DNA from: G020348385 sp964538085
GTDB taxonomy: Bacteria; Acidobacteriota; Aminicenantia; Aminicenantales; Aminicenantaceae
Assembly: GCA_964538085.1 (NCBI GenBank)
Contig: CAZIDF010000002.1
Coordinates: forward strand, 124,001-188,000
Reading direction: 5' to 3'
DNA length: 64,000 nt
The number at the start of each line of letters is the position of its first letter. Position 1 is the stretch's first letter. The notes beneath the pieces were generated by a model. That model searched no databases, was not told the DNA's origin, and worked only from the letters and a program-made list of their open reading frames with translations. The position numbers and the translations under genes were made by a program. Of this stretch, positions 43,073 to 50,755 are shown in pieces.

Positions 43073-43666
43073 ATGGCCAAAAAAAGGAAAGGACATATTT
43101 GTATCTTCAAATACGTGGCCTTGTTCCTGGTTGTTCTATTCCTGTCGATCTATGGAAATGCCGATATTATTTCTTCGTCCAAAAAGCCCTATGATGACAT
43201 CGTTGTGACTGTGGCACAGGAACACAGGGTGCCTCCGGAGCTTGTCCATTCTATCATAGAAGCAGAATCCAATTACGATACATGGGCAATATCTTCCAAA
43301 GGTGCCATGGGATTGATGCAACTTATGCCTGTGACGGCGACCCAATACAAGGTGATGAATGTTTTTGATCCACTCCAGAATATCCGGGGAGGAGTGAAGT
43401 ACCTCGTGGACCTAATCAAACTTTATGATGGAGATACGCAGCATGTTCTCGCTGCTTATAATGCAGGGCAAGAGGCCATCAAAAAGTATGGGGGAATTCC
43501 CCCTTATCGAGAAACGAGAAACTATATCAAAAAAGTGATGGCCGCATATCCTAAGTCGAAGATTTCGACAAGGACAAAAATCTATGCTTTTTACGATGAA
43601 AACGGACGTTATGTTCTGACCGATAACAAAGCTCTTTGGGAAAAAAATAAAAAGAAATCCAATTAA
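43073..43666 (+). CDS. Lytic transglycosylase (SLT family)
   Basis: 197 residues with an N-terminal membrane anchor or signal (about 12-29), then a goose-lysozyme-like SLT domain: catalytic Glu65 in EAESNYD, SSKGAMGLMQLMP, AAYNAGQEAI and PPYRETRNYIKKV. A short C-terminal strand unit (IYAFYDENGRYVLTDN) resembles DUF4124 extensions. Cleaves peptidoglycan glycan strands to 1,6-anhydro products. Confidence 0.92.
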   Translation: MAKKRKGHICIFKYVALFLVVLFLSIYGNADIISSSKKPYDDIVVTVAQEHRVPPELVHSIIEAESNYDTWAISSKGAMGLMQLMPVTATQYKVMNVFDPLQNIRGGVKYLVDLIKLYDGDTQHVLAAYNAGQEAIKKYGGIPPYRETRNYIKKVMAAYPKSKISTRTKIYAFYDENGRYVLTDNKALWEKNKKKSN

Positions 43667-43678
43667 TTCCCTTTCCCT

Positions 43679-44614
43679 CTAAACGTATCCCTTTACAGAA
43701 ATACCTTTGGGAACTATCTCGAAGGTTGCAGGAAGTTTCCCCACCTGCTCTCCATCGATCTCGATCAGGATATTTTCGTTCGGATCCTCTGGGATTGCTT
43801 CGATCTTTTTCCCTTGAATCAGAGAAATTTTGGGATGGGAGAGGTGGGTTCCCGTGTATATTTTCCACACATTCCGGAGGAATTCCCATACCCCCATGCC
43901 CTTGACCAACACGATATCGAAAAGTCCATCATCCAAGCGTGCGTTCGGGGCGATTTTCATGCCTTTCCCGAAAATCCTTCCATTAGAGATAGCGCCTATC
44001 AGGTATTCTCCTCTGGGTAATTCTTCTCCATCGACTTTCAACCTAATCCGTTTATTCTTGTATTGAAAAAAAGTGGCCAGCGTGCTTTTTAGGTAGGAAG
44101 CCGCTTTTCTTTTCGCTCGGTTTTGATTCATGCGTTCAAGAACCTCTCCTCCGAACCCAAAATCAGCAACATTCAGGAAATATCTTTCCTCGTTAGATCC
44201 TGCATGTGTTTGAAACCGTGCCCTTCCGACATCGATCGTGGGAGTGGGCGCTTGCGTGATCACCTGCATCGCCTTTTTGAGATTTGTCGGGATATGCAGG
44301 CTTCTGATGAAATCACACCCAGTTCCTGAAGGCACGATCCCCATAACAGTATTGGGATTGATGATATGTTTGCCATCGAAGAAACCGTTGGCTATTTCGT
44401 TGATTGTTCCGTCCCCCCCTACGCCGACGATCAATTCCGATCCTTCTCGTATGGCGGCTCTAGAGATGTCAATGGCCTGGGAGGGTTTTTCTGTAAACTC
44501 GTATTTGAATTCTTTAAGAAAAGCAGTCAGGGCTTCTTTGATTTGACCCCATCTTCTTCGAGTGCGACCTTTGTTGGACTCAGGATTGACGATCACTTGT
44601 GTCTTCAGGGACAT
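43679..44614 (-). CDS. Diacylglycerol/lipid kinase family protein
   Basis: 311 residues, DAGK catalytic family (YegS/DgkB/BmrU): QVIVNPESNKGR, the nucleotide motif GVGGDGTINEIANG, MGIVPSGTGCDFIRSL, and a C-terminal beta sandwich with NGRIFGKGMKIAPNARLDDGLFDIV. Lipid substrate cannot be read from sequence. AAGGAG precedes ATG 44614, which lies inside the end of the upstream minus-strand gene (35-bp overlap). Confidence 0.9.
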   Translation of the reverse strand: MSLKTQVIVNPESNKGRTRRRWGQIKEALTAFLKEFKYEFTEKPSQAIDISRAAIREGSELIVGVGGDGTINEIANGFFDGKHIINPNTVMGIVPSGTGCDFIRSLHIPTNLKKAMQVITQAPTPTIDVGRARFQTHAGSNEERYFLNVADFGFGGEVLERMNQNRAKRKAASYLKSTLATFFQYKNKRIRLKVDGEELPRGEYLIGAISNGRIFGKGMKIAPNARLDDGLFDIVLVKGMGVWEFLRNVWKIYTGTHLSHPKISLIQGKKIEAIPEDPNENILIEIDGEQVGKLPATFEIVPKGISVKGYV

Positions 44615-45104
44615 TCACAACTCCTTCAGGTTTCTGATCAACCTTTTTTTTCCCGAATAAAGAAATTCCGATGATGCCTCCCAAAGCACCGAGTGCTGAA
44701 AAAATGACGACTGACACGGCCAATCCTATAAATCTCCAGACAATGGATCCCTCCAAGTCCCCGCCTTGCATCCAGGATTCCCAACCCGGCGGGATCTCTT
44801 CATAATATTGAGAAAATCTATCCATTATTCCTTGGATTATATTTTCATTCAGAACGCGAAAAGGAATAGCGACGACGATCTCCACAAAAGCAGCGATGAT
44901 TCCCGTAAAAATCCCCACGATCGCACCATCTCCGGCTTTTAGAATTACGGGGGATTCTTTTGTGAGAAAATAGGCTGCCAGTATGCCTCCCCCGATAATC
45001 CAGAGACAACACAAACAATTGACGATGGGAATTCCAGAAAGAATGCCGGCAACAACTCCCCCGATCAAAGCAGGAACAAACATCCCAGGTCTTTGTTCAC
45101 TCAT
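44580..45104 (-). CDS. Membrane protein of unknown function (Gly-rich, four TM)
   Basis: About 174 residues from ATG 45104, chosen because GGAGG sits 5 nt upstream (the open frame runs to 45119). Roughly four membrane segments (near 10-28, 32-48, 60-80, 128-150) with small-residue-rich helices such as GGVVAGILSGIP and GALGGIIGISLFG, a central soluble stretch rich in Trp/Tyr, and a polar C-terminus. Resembles small conserved membrane proteins of the DUF4199/DUF5518 kind, but I do not assign a family. Confidence 0.75.
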   Translation of the reverse strand: MSEQRPGMFVPALIGGVVAGILSGIPIVNCLCCLWIIGGGILAAYFLTKESPVILKAGDGAIVGIFTGIIAAFVEIVVAIPFRVLNENIIQGIMDRFSQYYEEIPPGWESWMQGGDLEGSIVWRFIGLAVSVVIFSALGALGGIIGISLFGKKKVDQKPEGVVNVPEDTSDRQS

Positions 45105-45131
45105 GCGGCCTCCTATCAAATTGTTTTTCTT

Positions 45132-45160
45132 ATTCTAGTAAGTTTTGTATTTCCAATCAA
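45132..45160 (-). promoter_or_regulatory. Candidate promoter for the minus-strand membrane protein/lipid kinase operon
   Basis: On the minus strand TTGATT (45160-45155), 17 nt, TAGAAT (45137-45132), about 28 nt before the ATG at 45104. Confidence 0.5.
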
Positions 45161-45213
45161 GCAAATTTTGCTGCTCTCATCTATTTTGTTTGGTTTTATT
45201 TTCAAAAATCTTT

Positions 45214-45455
45214 CCCATTAGGAATAGCCGGAGCGACATTGAAGATTTAGCCTTCCAGATTCATCATTCGAGGGAATCCGACAAAGGAGGACCCGAGGAC
45301 TGTTTGAGCACTGGTTATCCATCATGTAGTGCAGAGGATATCCAGAATATTAATGTGAAGGACTGAATGTTCATGCCCAGTTCCGCAGGGCCGAGAATGT
45401 TGATGAGGGGATAGCGTAAAAAATCTGCACTAAAGCGGAGGGAATACCTAATAGG
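45214..45455. repeat. Second, diverged copy of the interspersed element found at 18.4 kb
   Basis: This 343-bp gap holds no gene. On the plus strand it repeats blocks of the MITE-like element (minus strand there): ATTGAAGATTTAGCC (45238-45252; 18620-18606), TTCGAGGGAATC (45267-45278; 18591-18580), GAGCAC (45306-45311; 18551-18546) and AGTTCC followed by CAG and CCGAGAA (45379-45400; region 18466-18443). Spacing between the first two blocks is 14 nt in both, but those 14 nt differ. Possible ends are the imperfect inverted repeat CCCATTAGGAAT (45214) and GAATACCTAATAGG (45442-45455); no clear target duplication. Confidence 0.7.
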
Positions 45456-45933
45456 AATTTGTTCTCTTTTTATTTCGAAGGAGATAATCTGTCAGACCGG
45501 CAAGGAAATAAAAAGGGAGAATGACCGCCAATATGGCTCCCGTCAACAAACGCACCCACCCTGAACTTGCCCACAATCCCAAAAGATTTCCCGTAGCATC
45601 TATGAAAATCGGAAGGGAAAGCAAAATGAGCGTTTTTGCCTTCGGCATTGACGGTTTCGAGAAGCCCTTAACGAAAGGAAATATTATAGTCCCAAGCGTA
45701 AATCCTGCATAAATACCCAGACAGCGAGCACACACGGCCACAGGATTTCCGAAAGCATAAAAGCATCGGGAGGGAATCTGGTGGCAGGTGGGTGAAAAAA
45801 GAGCATAAAGGAATCCGGAATAAGGTGAGGATTGGCTTTTAAGATAGGGAGCATAAAAGAGTGCAGCTAACCATATGAGAATTCCGCTCAACGTGGCGAA
45901 ATAGATAAGGATTATTTTTGATTTTGCTGTCAT
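45448..45933 (-). CDS. DUF2085 membrane protein
   Basis: 161 residues, four membrane segments. Family signature CHQIPSRCFYAFG...VAVCARCLGIYAGF, cysteine pairs that may bind metal or a cofactor. Function of DUF2085 is unknown. The last two codons and stop overlap the right end of the repeat element, so its natural C-terminus may have been altered by that insertion. Confidence 0.88.
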   Translation of the reverse strand: MTAKSKIILIYFATLSGILIWLAALFYAPYLKSQSSPYSGFLYALFSPTCHQIPSRCFYAFGNPVAVCARCLGIYAGFTLGTIIFPFVKGFSKPSMPKAKTLILLSLPIFIDATGNLLGLWASSGWVRLLTGAILAVILPFYFLAGLTDYLLRNKKRTNSY

Positions 45934-46053
45934 GTTGTGTGAACGAAAAAATCCAAATGAATAAAAAAGAAAGTGTAGTCTCAGGCCGGAGCAAAGTCAA
46001 TATGCTTTGAAACCGCTGCAGAACGAGTGTTGATCGCAATATTCAGGAAATAT

Positions 46054-46082
46054 TTGACAGGGGATACTTCAAAGTGTAAATT
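46054..46082 (+). promoter_or_regulatory. Candidate promoter for the protease-like TPR gene
   Basis: TTGACA (46054-46059), 17 nt, TAAATT (46077-46082), 56 nt before ATG 46138, which has AGGAGG upstream. Confidence 0.5.
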
Positions 46083-46137
46083 ATTTTTTTATGATTCTGG
46101 GGACAGAGAGAGCCCTTAGATCATTCAGGAGGTAATA

Positions 46138-47967
46138 ATGAGAAGCAAAACATATGTATTGATTCTCGCTCTTGTTTTTCTCCTTATCCCATCCTCGACT
46201 CTATTCTCCCAAACCGAAGAGTCGAAGCAGATCTTGGAGCAAAGTATGCCGAGCATAATAACCTTGGCAACATTTGGGGAGGACAAAGAAGAGATTTCCA
46301 AGGGGTCTGGCTTCGTGATCGGAGAAAAGATCATGGCTACGAGTTATAGCCTTATCAGCCAAGCCAAGTCTGCGGAAGGCCTCGACTATAAGGGAAAAAA
46401 AATAAAGATCGAAGGCATACTGGCTGTCGATAAGAATTTTGATGTTGCCATAATGCAGATCAATCGCAAAAATCCAAGTCTTGCCTTGGGAGATTCCGAC
46501 GCGCTAGAAAGAAGCAACAAGATTTTTGCCATGGGTGCCAACGAAACTCAAGAAATTTCTCTGTTTGAAGGAGAAGTATTCAATTTTCATGATTATAAAT
46601 CCCAAAGAATGATAGAGACAACCCTTTCTCTTCCGGAAACCTACAATGGGGGCCCTGTGCTCGATTCAGCAGGAAAGGTTATTGGTATGGTGGTATTTCT
46701 CGATATCGGCAAAAAAATAGTCATTCCGTCGAAAGTTTTAGATTTGCTCCCCAAAACAGGCGCAGGAACAAATTTCAAGAATTGGCAACCAGAGGAATAT
46801 TTTGCCACGTTCGATGGGTCTACATTTGCCGCAAAAATCTTCTATTCGATGAACAACACGAGCAAGGCCGAAAAATTCCTGAAGCAGATCCTCGGGTTCA
46901 AGCCGGATGATCTCGAAACCTATTACCTATTGGCTGACATTTACACAAAACAGAGAGATTATTCCTCAGCGATTTCCACCTACAAAAAGATCATCGAGCT
47001 CGATGCCAACAACGATACGGCCCTCTATGGAATGGGGGATGTGTACATAAAAATGATGAACTGGGGCGAGGCCATTCCTGTGTTGGAAAAGGCGGTACAG
47101 CTCAATCCTAAATACACAGATGTCTACTTTCAAATAGGCTCAGCTCATCAGGAACTCAAGGAATTCGATAAAGCGGCAACAGCCTTTAAAAACTTCATCG
47201 CGGCCGGTCCTCAACAGCCTTTCGATGCCTACAACCGCCTCGGCCTTTGTCAGATGGAATTGGAGCAGTATGCGGATGCGGTCCTATCATTCCAGGAGGC
47301 CCTGAAAGGTATGCCCGATGATGTGAATGTCACCTATAAAATTGCTCAGTCTTATGAAAAAGCGGGCCAGATCGAGCAAGCTGCAGAAACCTATTATAAA
47401 TTGGCAGAAATGAGCCCCAAGGATGCGAGGATTTATTACAACACAGTGATCAACATGTACAATGTGGCCAAATTGCCCGATAAAGCGGCAGAAGCGGCGA
47501 ATAAAATGATCGCCCTCAACCCGAACGACCCAGACGCTCTATACAACTTGGGCTTTATGCTCGTGCAGATGCAAAAATACACGGAAGCCATCGAAATCCT
47601 CGACAAGGTCATCGCATTGAATCCTGGAATGGAATATGCCCATCTGAACAAAGGTTTTTCTCTTTACAACTTGAAACAATACAAAAATGCCATCCAAGCG
47701 TACACAGAAACCGTTGAGCTTTTTCCCGATAATGCCGATGCCTGGATGTTTTTGGGGATGAGCCACATGCAGCTCAAAAGCTGGAGCAAGGCTTTAGAAC
47801 CTTTGACAAAATCGATGGAATTGAGACCTGAAAGCGGCAATGCCTATTATAATCTTGCAATATGTTATTTGAATCTGAAAGACAATTACAGCGCTAGAGA
47901 TATATACAACAAATTGCAGAGTGTGGACCCAAGTCTTGCGCAAAAGCTCAAGAAATATATCAAATAA
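46138..47967 (+). CDS. Secreted degenerate HtrA-like protease domain fused to TPR repeats
   Basis: 609 residues: signal peptide (cleavage after LFS, about residue 24), a trypsin-like domain (about 30-205), then about ten tetratricopeptide repeats (about 230-600) with the usual A..Y..LG..Y pattern, e.g. DTALYGMGDVYIKMMNWGEA. The protease part keeps GSGFVIG and the catalytic-type Asp102 (FDVAIMQI), but the His position is Ser71 (MATSYSLIS for TNxHVV) and the Ser position is Asn170 (TYNGGPVLD for GNSGGP). It is therefore expected to be inactive and to act as a binding scaffold in the periplasm. No sign of sequence decay elsewhere. Confidence 0.85.
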   Translation: MRSKTYVLILALVFLLIPSSTLFSQTEESKQILEQSMPSIITLATFGEDKEEISKGSGFVIGEKIMATSYSLISQAKSAEGLDYKGKKIKIEGILAVDKNFDVAIMQINRKNPSLALGDSDALERSNKIFAMGANETQEISLFEGEVFNFHDYKSQRMIETTLSLPETYNGGPVLDSAGKVIGMVVFLDIGKKIVIPSKVLDLLPKTGAGTNFKNWQPEEYFATFDGSTFAAKIFYSMNNTSKAEKFLKQILGFKPDDLETYYLLADIYTKQRDYSSAISTYKKIIELDANNDTALYGMGDVYIKMMNWGEAIPVLEKAVQLNPKYTDVYFQIGSAHQELKEFDKAATAFKNFIAAGPQQPFDAYNRLGLCQMELEQYADAVLSFQEALKGMPDDVNVTYKIAQSYEKAGQIEQAAETYYKLAEMSPKDARIYYNTVINMYNVAKLPDKAAEAANKMIALNPNDPDALYNLGFMLVQMQKYTEAIEILDKVIALNPGMEYAHLNKGFSLYNLKQYKNAIQAYTETVELFPDNADAWMFLGMSHMQLKSWSKALEPLTKSMELRPESGNAYYNLAICYLNLKDNYSARDIYNKLQSVDPSLAQKLKKYIK

Positions 47968-48042
47968 TAGGATCGGCAAAGAAATCGTACCTTAGCTCTC
48001 GCTTCCAGGGTGCTGCATGTGTCGCTGTATTTTAAAAAAGTA

Positions 48043-49428
48043 ATGGACAAGAAAACCCTGCTGCAAGATTTAATAAGCGCCTACACACATACCCATAAAA
48101 AATCCGAGGCATTTTTTCGAAGAGCGTCACAGTTCCAGATAAGAGGAGGGAGTCACAACCTGCGGCTTTTTGAGCCATTTCCCTTTTACGATGCTCATTG
48201 CCAGGGTTCATCTGTTACAGATATCGATGGGAATACTTATGTGGATTTTTGGCAAGGCCATTTCGCAAACATCTTGGGGCACAATCCTCCTTTTGTTCTG
48301 GAAGTCCTCAGGAATTATTACAAACAGGGAGATGGATTGGCGACAGGATTCCCTGGCGTTCTCCAATCAGAGCTTGCCGAATTTCTTCTTTCCAGATTGT
48401 CTGCCGATAAGATTCGTTTTTCTACGAGCGGGACTCTTGTCACGATGTATGCTGTTATGTTAGCCAAAGCCAAAACGAACAGGGATTTGGTGATGAAAGT
48501 AGGAGGGGGATGGCACGGTTCCCAACCCTATACCTTAAAAGGGATATCTATCTATGAAAAGGGTTTTACCGAAGTAGAATCGGCCGGGCTTCCGTCTGGG
48601 ATGGACAAAATGATACTCATCACGAGATTCAATGATGAGGGAGATCTTGCAGAAAAGTTCAGAACGTATGGAGAAAGGACAGCGTGCCTGATTCTCGAGC
48701 CTTTTGTAGGAGCTGGAGGTTTTATTTTCGGAAGAAAAAATTATATTCGGAAAGCACGACAATTATGCGATCAATATGGTGCTGTGTTGATCTTGGATGA
48801 AGTCGTCTCCGGTTTTCGTTTTCATGCTGGCGCGCTGCAGAATCTCTATGATGTACAGCCTGATATCACAGTGTTGGGAAAAGCGATCGGAGGGGGGATG
48901 CCACTGAGTGCTGTTGCTGGAAAGGATGAGATCATGAGCCTGTGTGGTCCGGAGGCAAAAAAAGAAGTAAAAGTGAAGGTCGAAGGGGGGACATTTTCCG
49001 CTCATCCCGCATCGATGCTGGCAGGACTTACATATATCAAATACCTTACGGAACATGAGGAGGACATCTATCCTCGTATAGGTCATCTTGGAGAGAGAGT
49101 CCGGAGGGAGATCGAGAACATCTTCGCTTCCCACGGATTCAATGTGAGGTGCACGGGAGATGGAAATTCTGTAGCAAAAAACAGCTCTGCCGTAGGCGTT
49201 CATTTTCTCCACGACCGATGTGAGCGGGTCGAATCTCCTGAACAGGTCTGGAATCCAGATGTTTGTGATATAGAATTGCGTGAAAAAATCTTTAAATTGG
49301 CAATGCTCCAGGAAGGATTCAATGTTTTCCATGGGTACGGCTCAATTTCTGGGGCACATACGGGAGAAGAGATCCAATCCTCACTGGATGCTGTGGAAAG
49401 AATCGCAAAAAAATGGAAGGAGAGTTAG
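48043..49428 (+). CDS. Class III (HemL-like) aminotransferase of unknown substrate
   Basis: 461 residues from ATG 48043 (open frame from 48010; no convincing Shine-Dalgarno for either). Related to glutamate-1-semialdehyde aminomutase and 2,2-dialkylglycine-type enzymes: DIDGNTYVDFWQGHFANILGH, FSTSGTLVTMYAVMLAKA, GGWHGSQPY, LEPFVGAGG, VLILDEVVSGFR, PLP lysine in VLGKAIGGGMPLSA, and GGTFSAHPAS. It is longer and different in the N-terminus from HemL, and no heme genes are near. The next gene, 4 bp away, is a 2,4-diaminopentanoate-dehydrogenase-like enzyme, so an amino-acid or diamine catabolic step is more likely. Confidence 0.75.
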   Translation: MDKKTLLQDLISAYTHTHKKSEAFFRRASQFQIRGGSHNLRLFEPFPFYDAHCQGSSVTDIDGNTYVDFWQGHFANILGHNPPFVLEVLRNYYKQGDGLATGFPGVLQSELAEFLLSRLSADKIRFSTSGTLVTMYAVMLAKAKTNRDLVMKVGGGWHGSQPYTLKGISIYEKGFTEVESAGLPSGMDKMILITRFNDEGDLAEKFRTYGERTACLILEPFVGAGGFIFGRKNYIRKARQLCDQYGAVLILDEVVSGFRFHAGALQNLYDVQPDITVLGKAIGGGMPLSAVAGKDEIMSLCGPEAKKEVKVKVEGGTFSAHPASMLAGLTYIKYLTEHEEDIYPRIGHLGERVRREIENIFASHGFNVRCTGDGNSVAKNSSAVGVHFLHDRCERVESPEQVWNPDVCDIELREKIFKLAMLQEGFNVFHGYGSISGAHTGEEIQSSLDAVERIAKKWKES

Positions 49429-49432
49429 GATC

Positions 49433-50437
49433 GTGAAACAAACGAAAGTCATAATCTATGGGTGTGGAGTCATGGGCAAAAGAATCGCTGAGGCCCTGTC
49501 GAAAAAAAAGAGCTTTTCCATCGTCGGTGCCCTCGACATTGATGCCCAGCTCGTTGGTCAAGATCTGGGATCTGTCTTGGGAGGGGACAAAAATCTGGGA
49601 ATGGCTATTCAAAACAATCCAGAGGAATTATTCAATAGGGTGGAGGCCGATGTTGTTGTACTGTCTACGATTTCACACCTCACAGATGTCTATTCTCAGA
49701 TCGATCGATGTGTGCAAGCGGGTTTGAATGTTGTCTCGACATGTGAAGAGCTGTCCTATCCTTGGGAACGGGGACCTGAACTGGCTAAAAAAATAGATGA
49801 TCTGGCAAAAAAAAAGGGAGTGACCGTTGTGGGAACAGGTATCAACCCGGGTTTCCTGATGGACACACTGCCGTTGATGCTCACAGCCCCTTGTTTGGAA
49901 GTCAATTCCATCAAAGTGACCCGGATGATGGACTCCTCGAAAAGAAGGATTCCGTTTCAAAAAAAGATCGGAACAGGTTTGTCCCAAGAAGATTTTCGAA
50001 AGAAAATCGATAACAAAATTATCACGGGTCACGTGGGTCTGCTCGAGTCCATCCACATGATCGCCGACGGTTTAGGTTGGCTATTGGAAGAAGCTGTCGA
50101 GCTTCCCCCAGAACCTGTCATTGCGGACAGGGAAGTGGAAACGGGTTTGGGAGCTGTCAAACCGGGAGATGCATTGGGATTGATCAGTGTTGCTTATGCC
50201 AAGAAAGGAGGAAAAAAAGTCATCACTCTCGAGTTCAATGCCAATGCCGGAGTGGAGGAAGAGTTCGATGAAGTCAATATACAGGGGATCCCTAATGTCC
50301 GAGAACGCATCATCGGAGGGATCCACGGAGACATCGGGACAGTGGCTGTCACTGTAAATACCATTCCTCGAGCGGTCCAGTCTAGGGCTGGTCTGATCTC
50401 GATGAAAGACCTACCACCGGTAATAGCTACATTTTAA
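49433..50437 (+). CDS. 2,4-diaminopentanoate dehydrogenase-like NAD(P)-dependent enzyme
   Basis: 334 residues from GTG 49433 (GGAG upstream; the longer frame from 49280 overlaps the previous gene). Dihydrodipicolinate-reductase-type Rossmann fold: VIIYGCGVMGKRIAEAL, VVLSTISHLTDV, NVVSTCEELSYPW, TGINPGFLMDTLP and GHVGLLESIHMIADGLGW. These match the family of the ornithine-fermentation enzyme that oxidatively deaminates 2,4-diaminopentanoate. No ornithine aminomutase genes are nearby, so the true substrate is uncertain. Confidence 0.72.
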   Translation: MKQTKVIIYGCGVMGKRIAEALSKKKSFSIVGALDIDAQLVGQDLGSVLGGDKNLGMAIQNNPEELFNRVEADVVVLSTISHLTDVYSQIDRCVQAGLNVVSTCEELSYPWERGPELAKKIDDLAKKKGVTVVGTGINPGFLMDTLPLMLTAPCLEVNSIKVTRMMDSSKRRIPFQKKIGTGLSQEDFRKKIDNKIITGHVGLLESIHMIADGLGWLLEEAVELPPEPVIADREVETGLGAVKPGDALGLISVAYAKKGGKKVITLEFNANAGVEEEFDEVNIQGIPNVRERIIGGIHGDIGTVAVTVNTIPRAVQSRAGLISMKDLPPVIATF

Positions 50438-50443
50438 TCGAAT

Positions 50444-50530
50444 GGGGACGTCCCATTAGGTCCCTCTTTATCGTTTCATGCATATAATATTGTTCCTAAA
50501 TAAGTAGGATGGTACCTAATGGGATGTCCC
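50444..50530. repeat. Small inverted-repeat (REP/MITE-like) element
   Basis: The 318-bp gap before tig contains this 87-bp element plus a promoter and tRNA-Leu. Arms 50445-50461 (GGGACGTCCCATTAGGT) and 50514-50530 (ACCTAATGGGATGTCCC) are complementary at 16 of 17 positions, with 52 nt between. The CCCATTAGG core also occurs at the left end of the repeat at 45214, hinting at a shared family or mobilising enzyme. It begins 7 bp after the dehydrogenase stop. Confidence 0.65.
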
Positions 50531-50548
50531 TTAAATTATAGGATAAAA

Positions 50549-50577
50549 TTGACAAAAATGGGCTATTGTGTTAATAA
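50549..50577 (+). promoter_or_regulatory. Candidate promoter for tRNA-Leu and possibly tig-clpP-clpX
   Basis: TTGACA (50549-50554), 17 nt, TAATAA (50572-50577), 60 nt before tRNA-Leu. Confidence 0.5.
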
Positions 50578-50636
50578 ATTCTGTCACTCACAACTCAAAT
50601 ATCTAAGAAATTCTTGTCAATTTTAAAATATCGTAA

Positions 50637-50721
50637 GGGCAGGTGGCGAAATTGGCATACGCGCTAGGCTTAGGACCTAGTTCCTGTTGAAGGAGTGCGG
50701 GTTCGACTCCCGCTCTGCCCA
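50637..50721 (+). tRNA. tRNA-Leu (TAG)
   Basis: Acceptor GGGCAGG (50637-50643) pairs with TCTGCCC (50714-50720, one G-T); anticodon stem CTAGG/CCTAG with loop CTTAGGA, anticodon TAG; long type II variable arm (TTCCTGTTGAAGGAGT); T loop GTTCGAC. Discriminator A at 50721; CCA is not encoded, in contrast to tRNA-Asn in this window. Confidence 0.96.
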
Positions 50722-50755
50722 TTTTTCAGGTAAAAAAAAATCAGAATAAATTAAA

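Noticed and set aside
48043..49428. Calling the class III aminotransferase hemL
   Set aside because: N-terminal half and gene context differ from glutamate-1-semialdehyde aminomutase and no tetrapyrrole genes are near.
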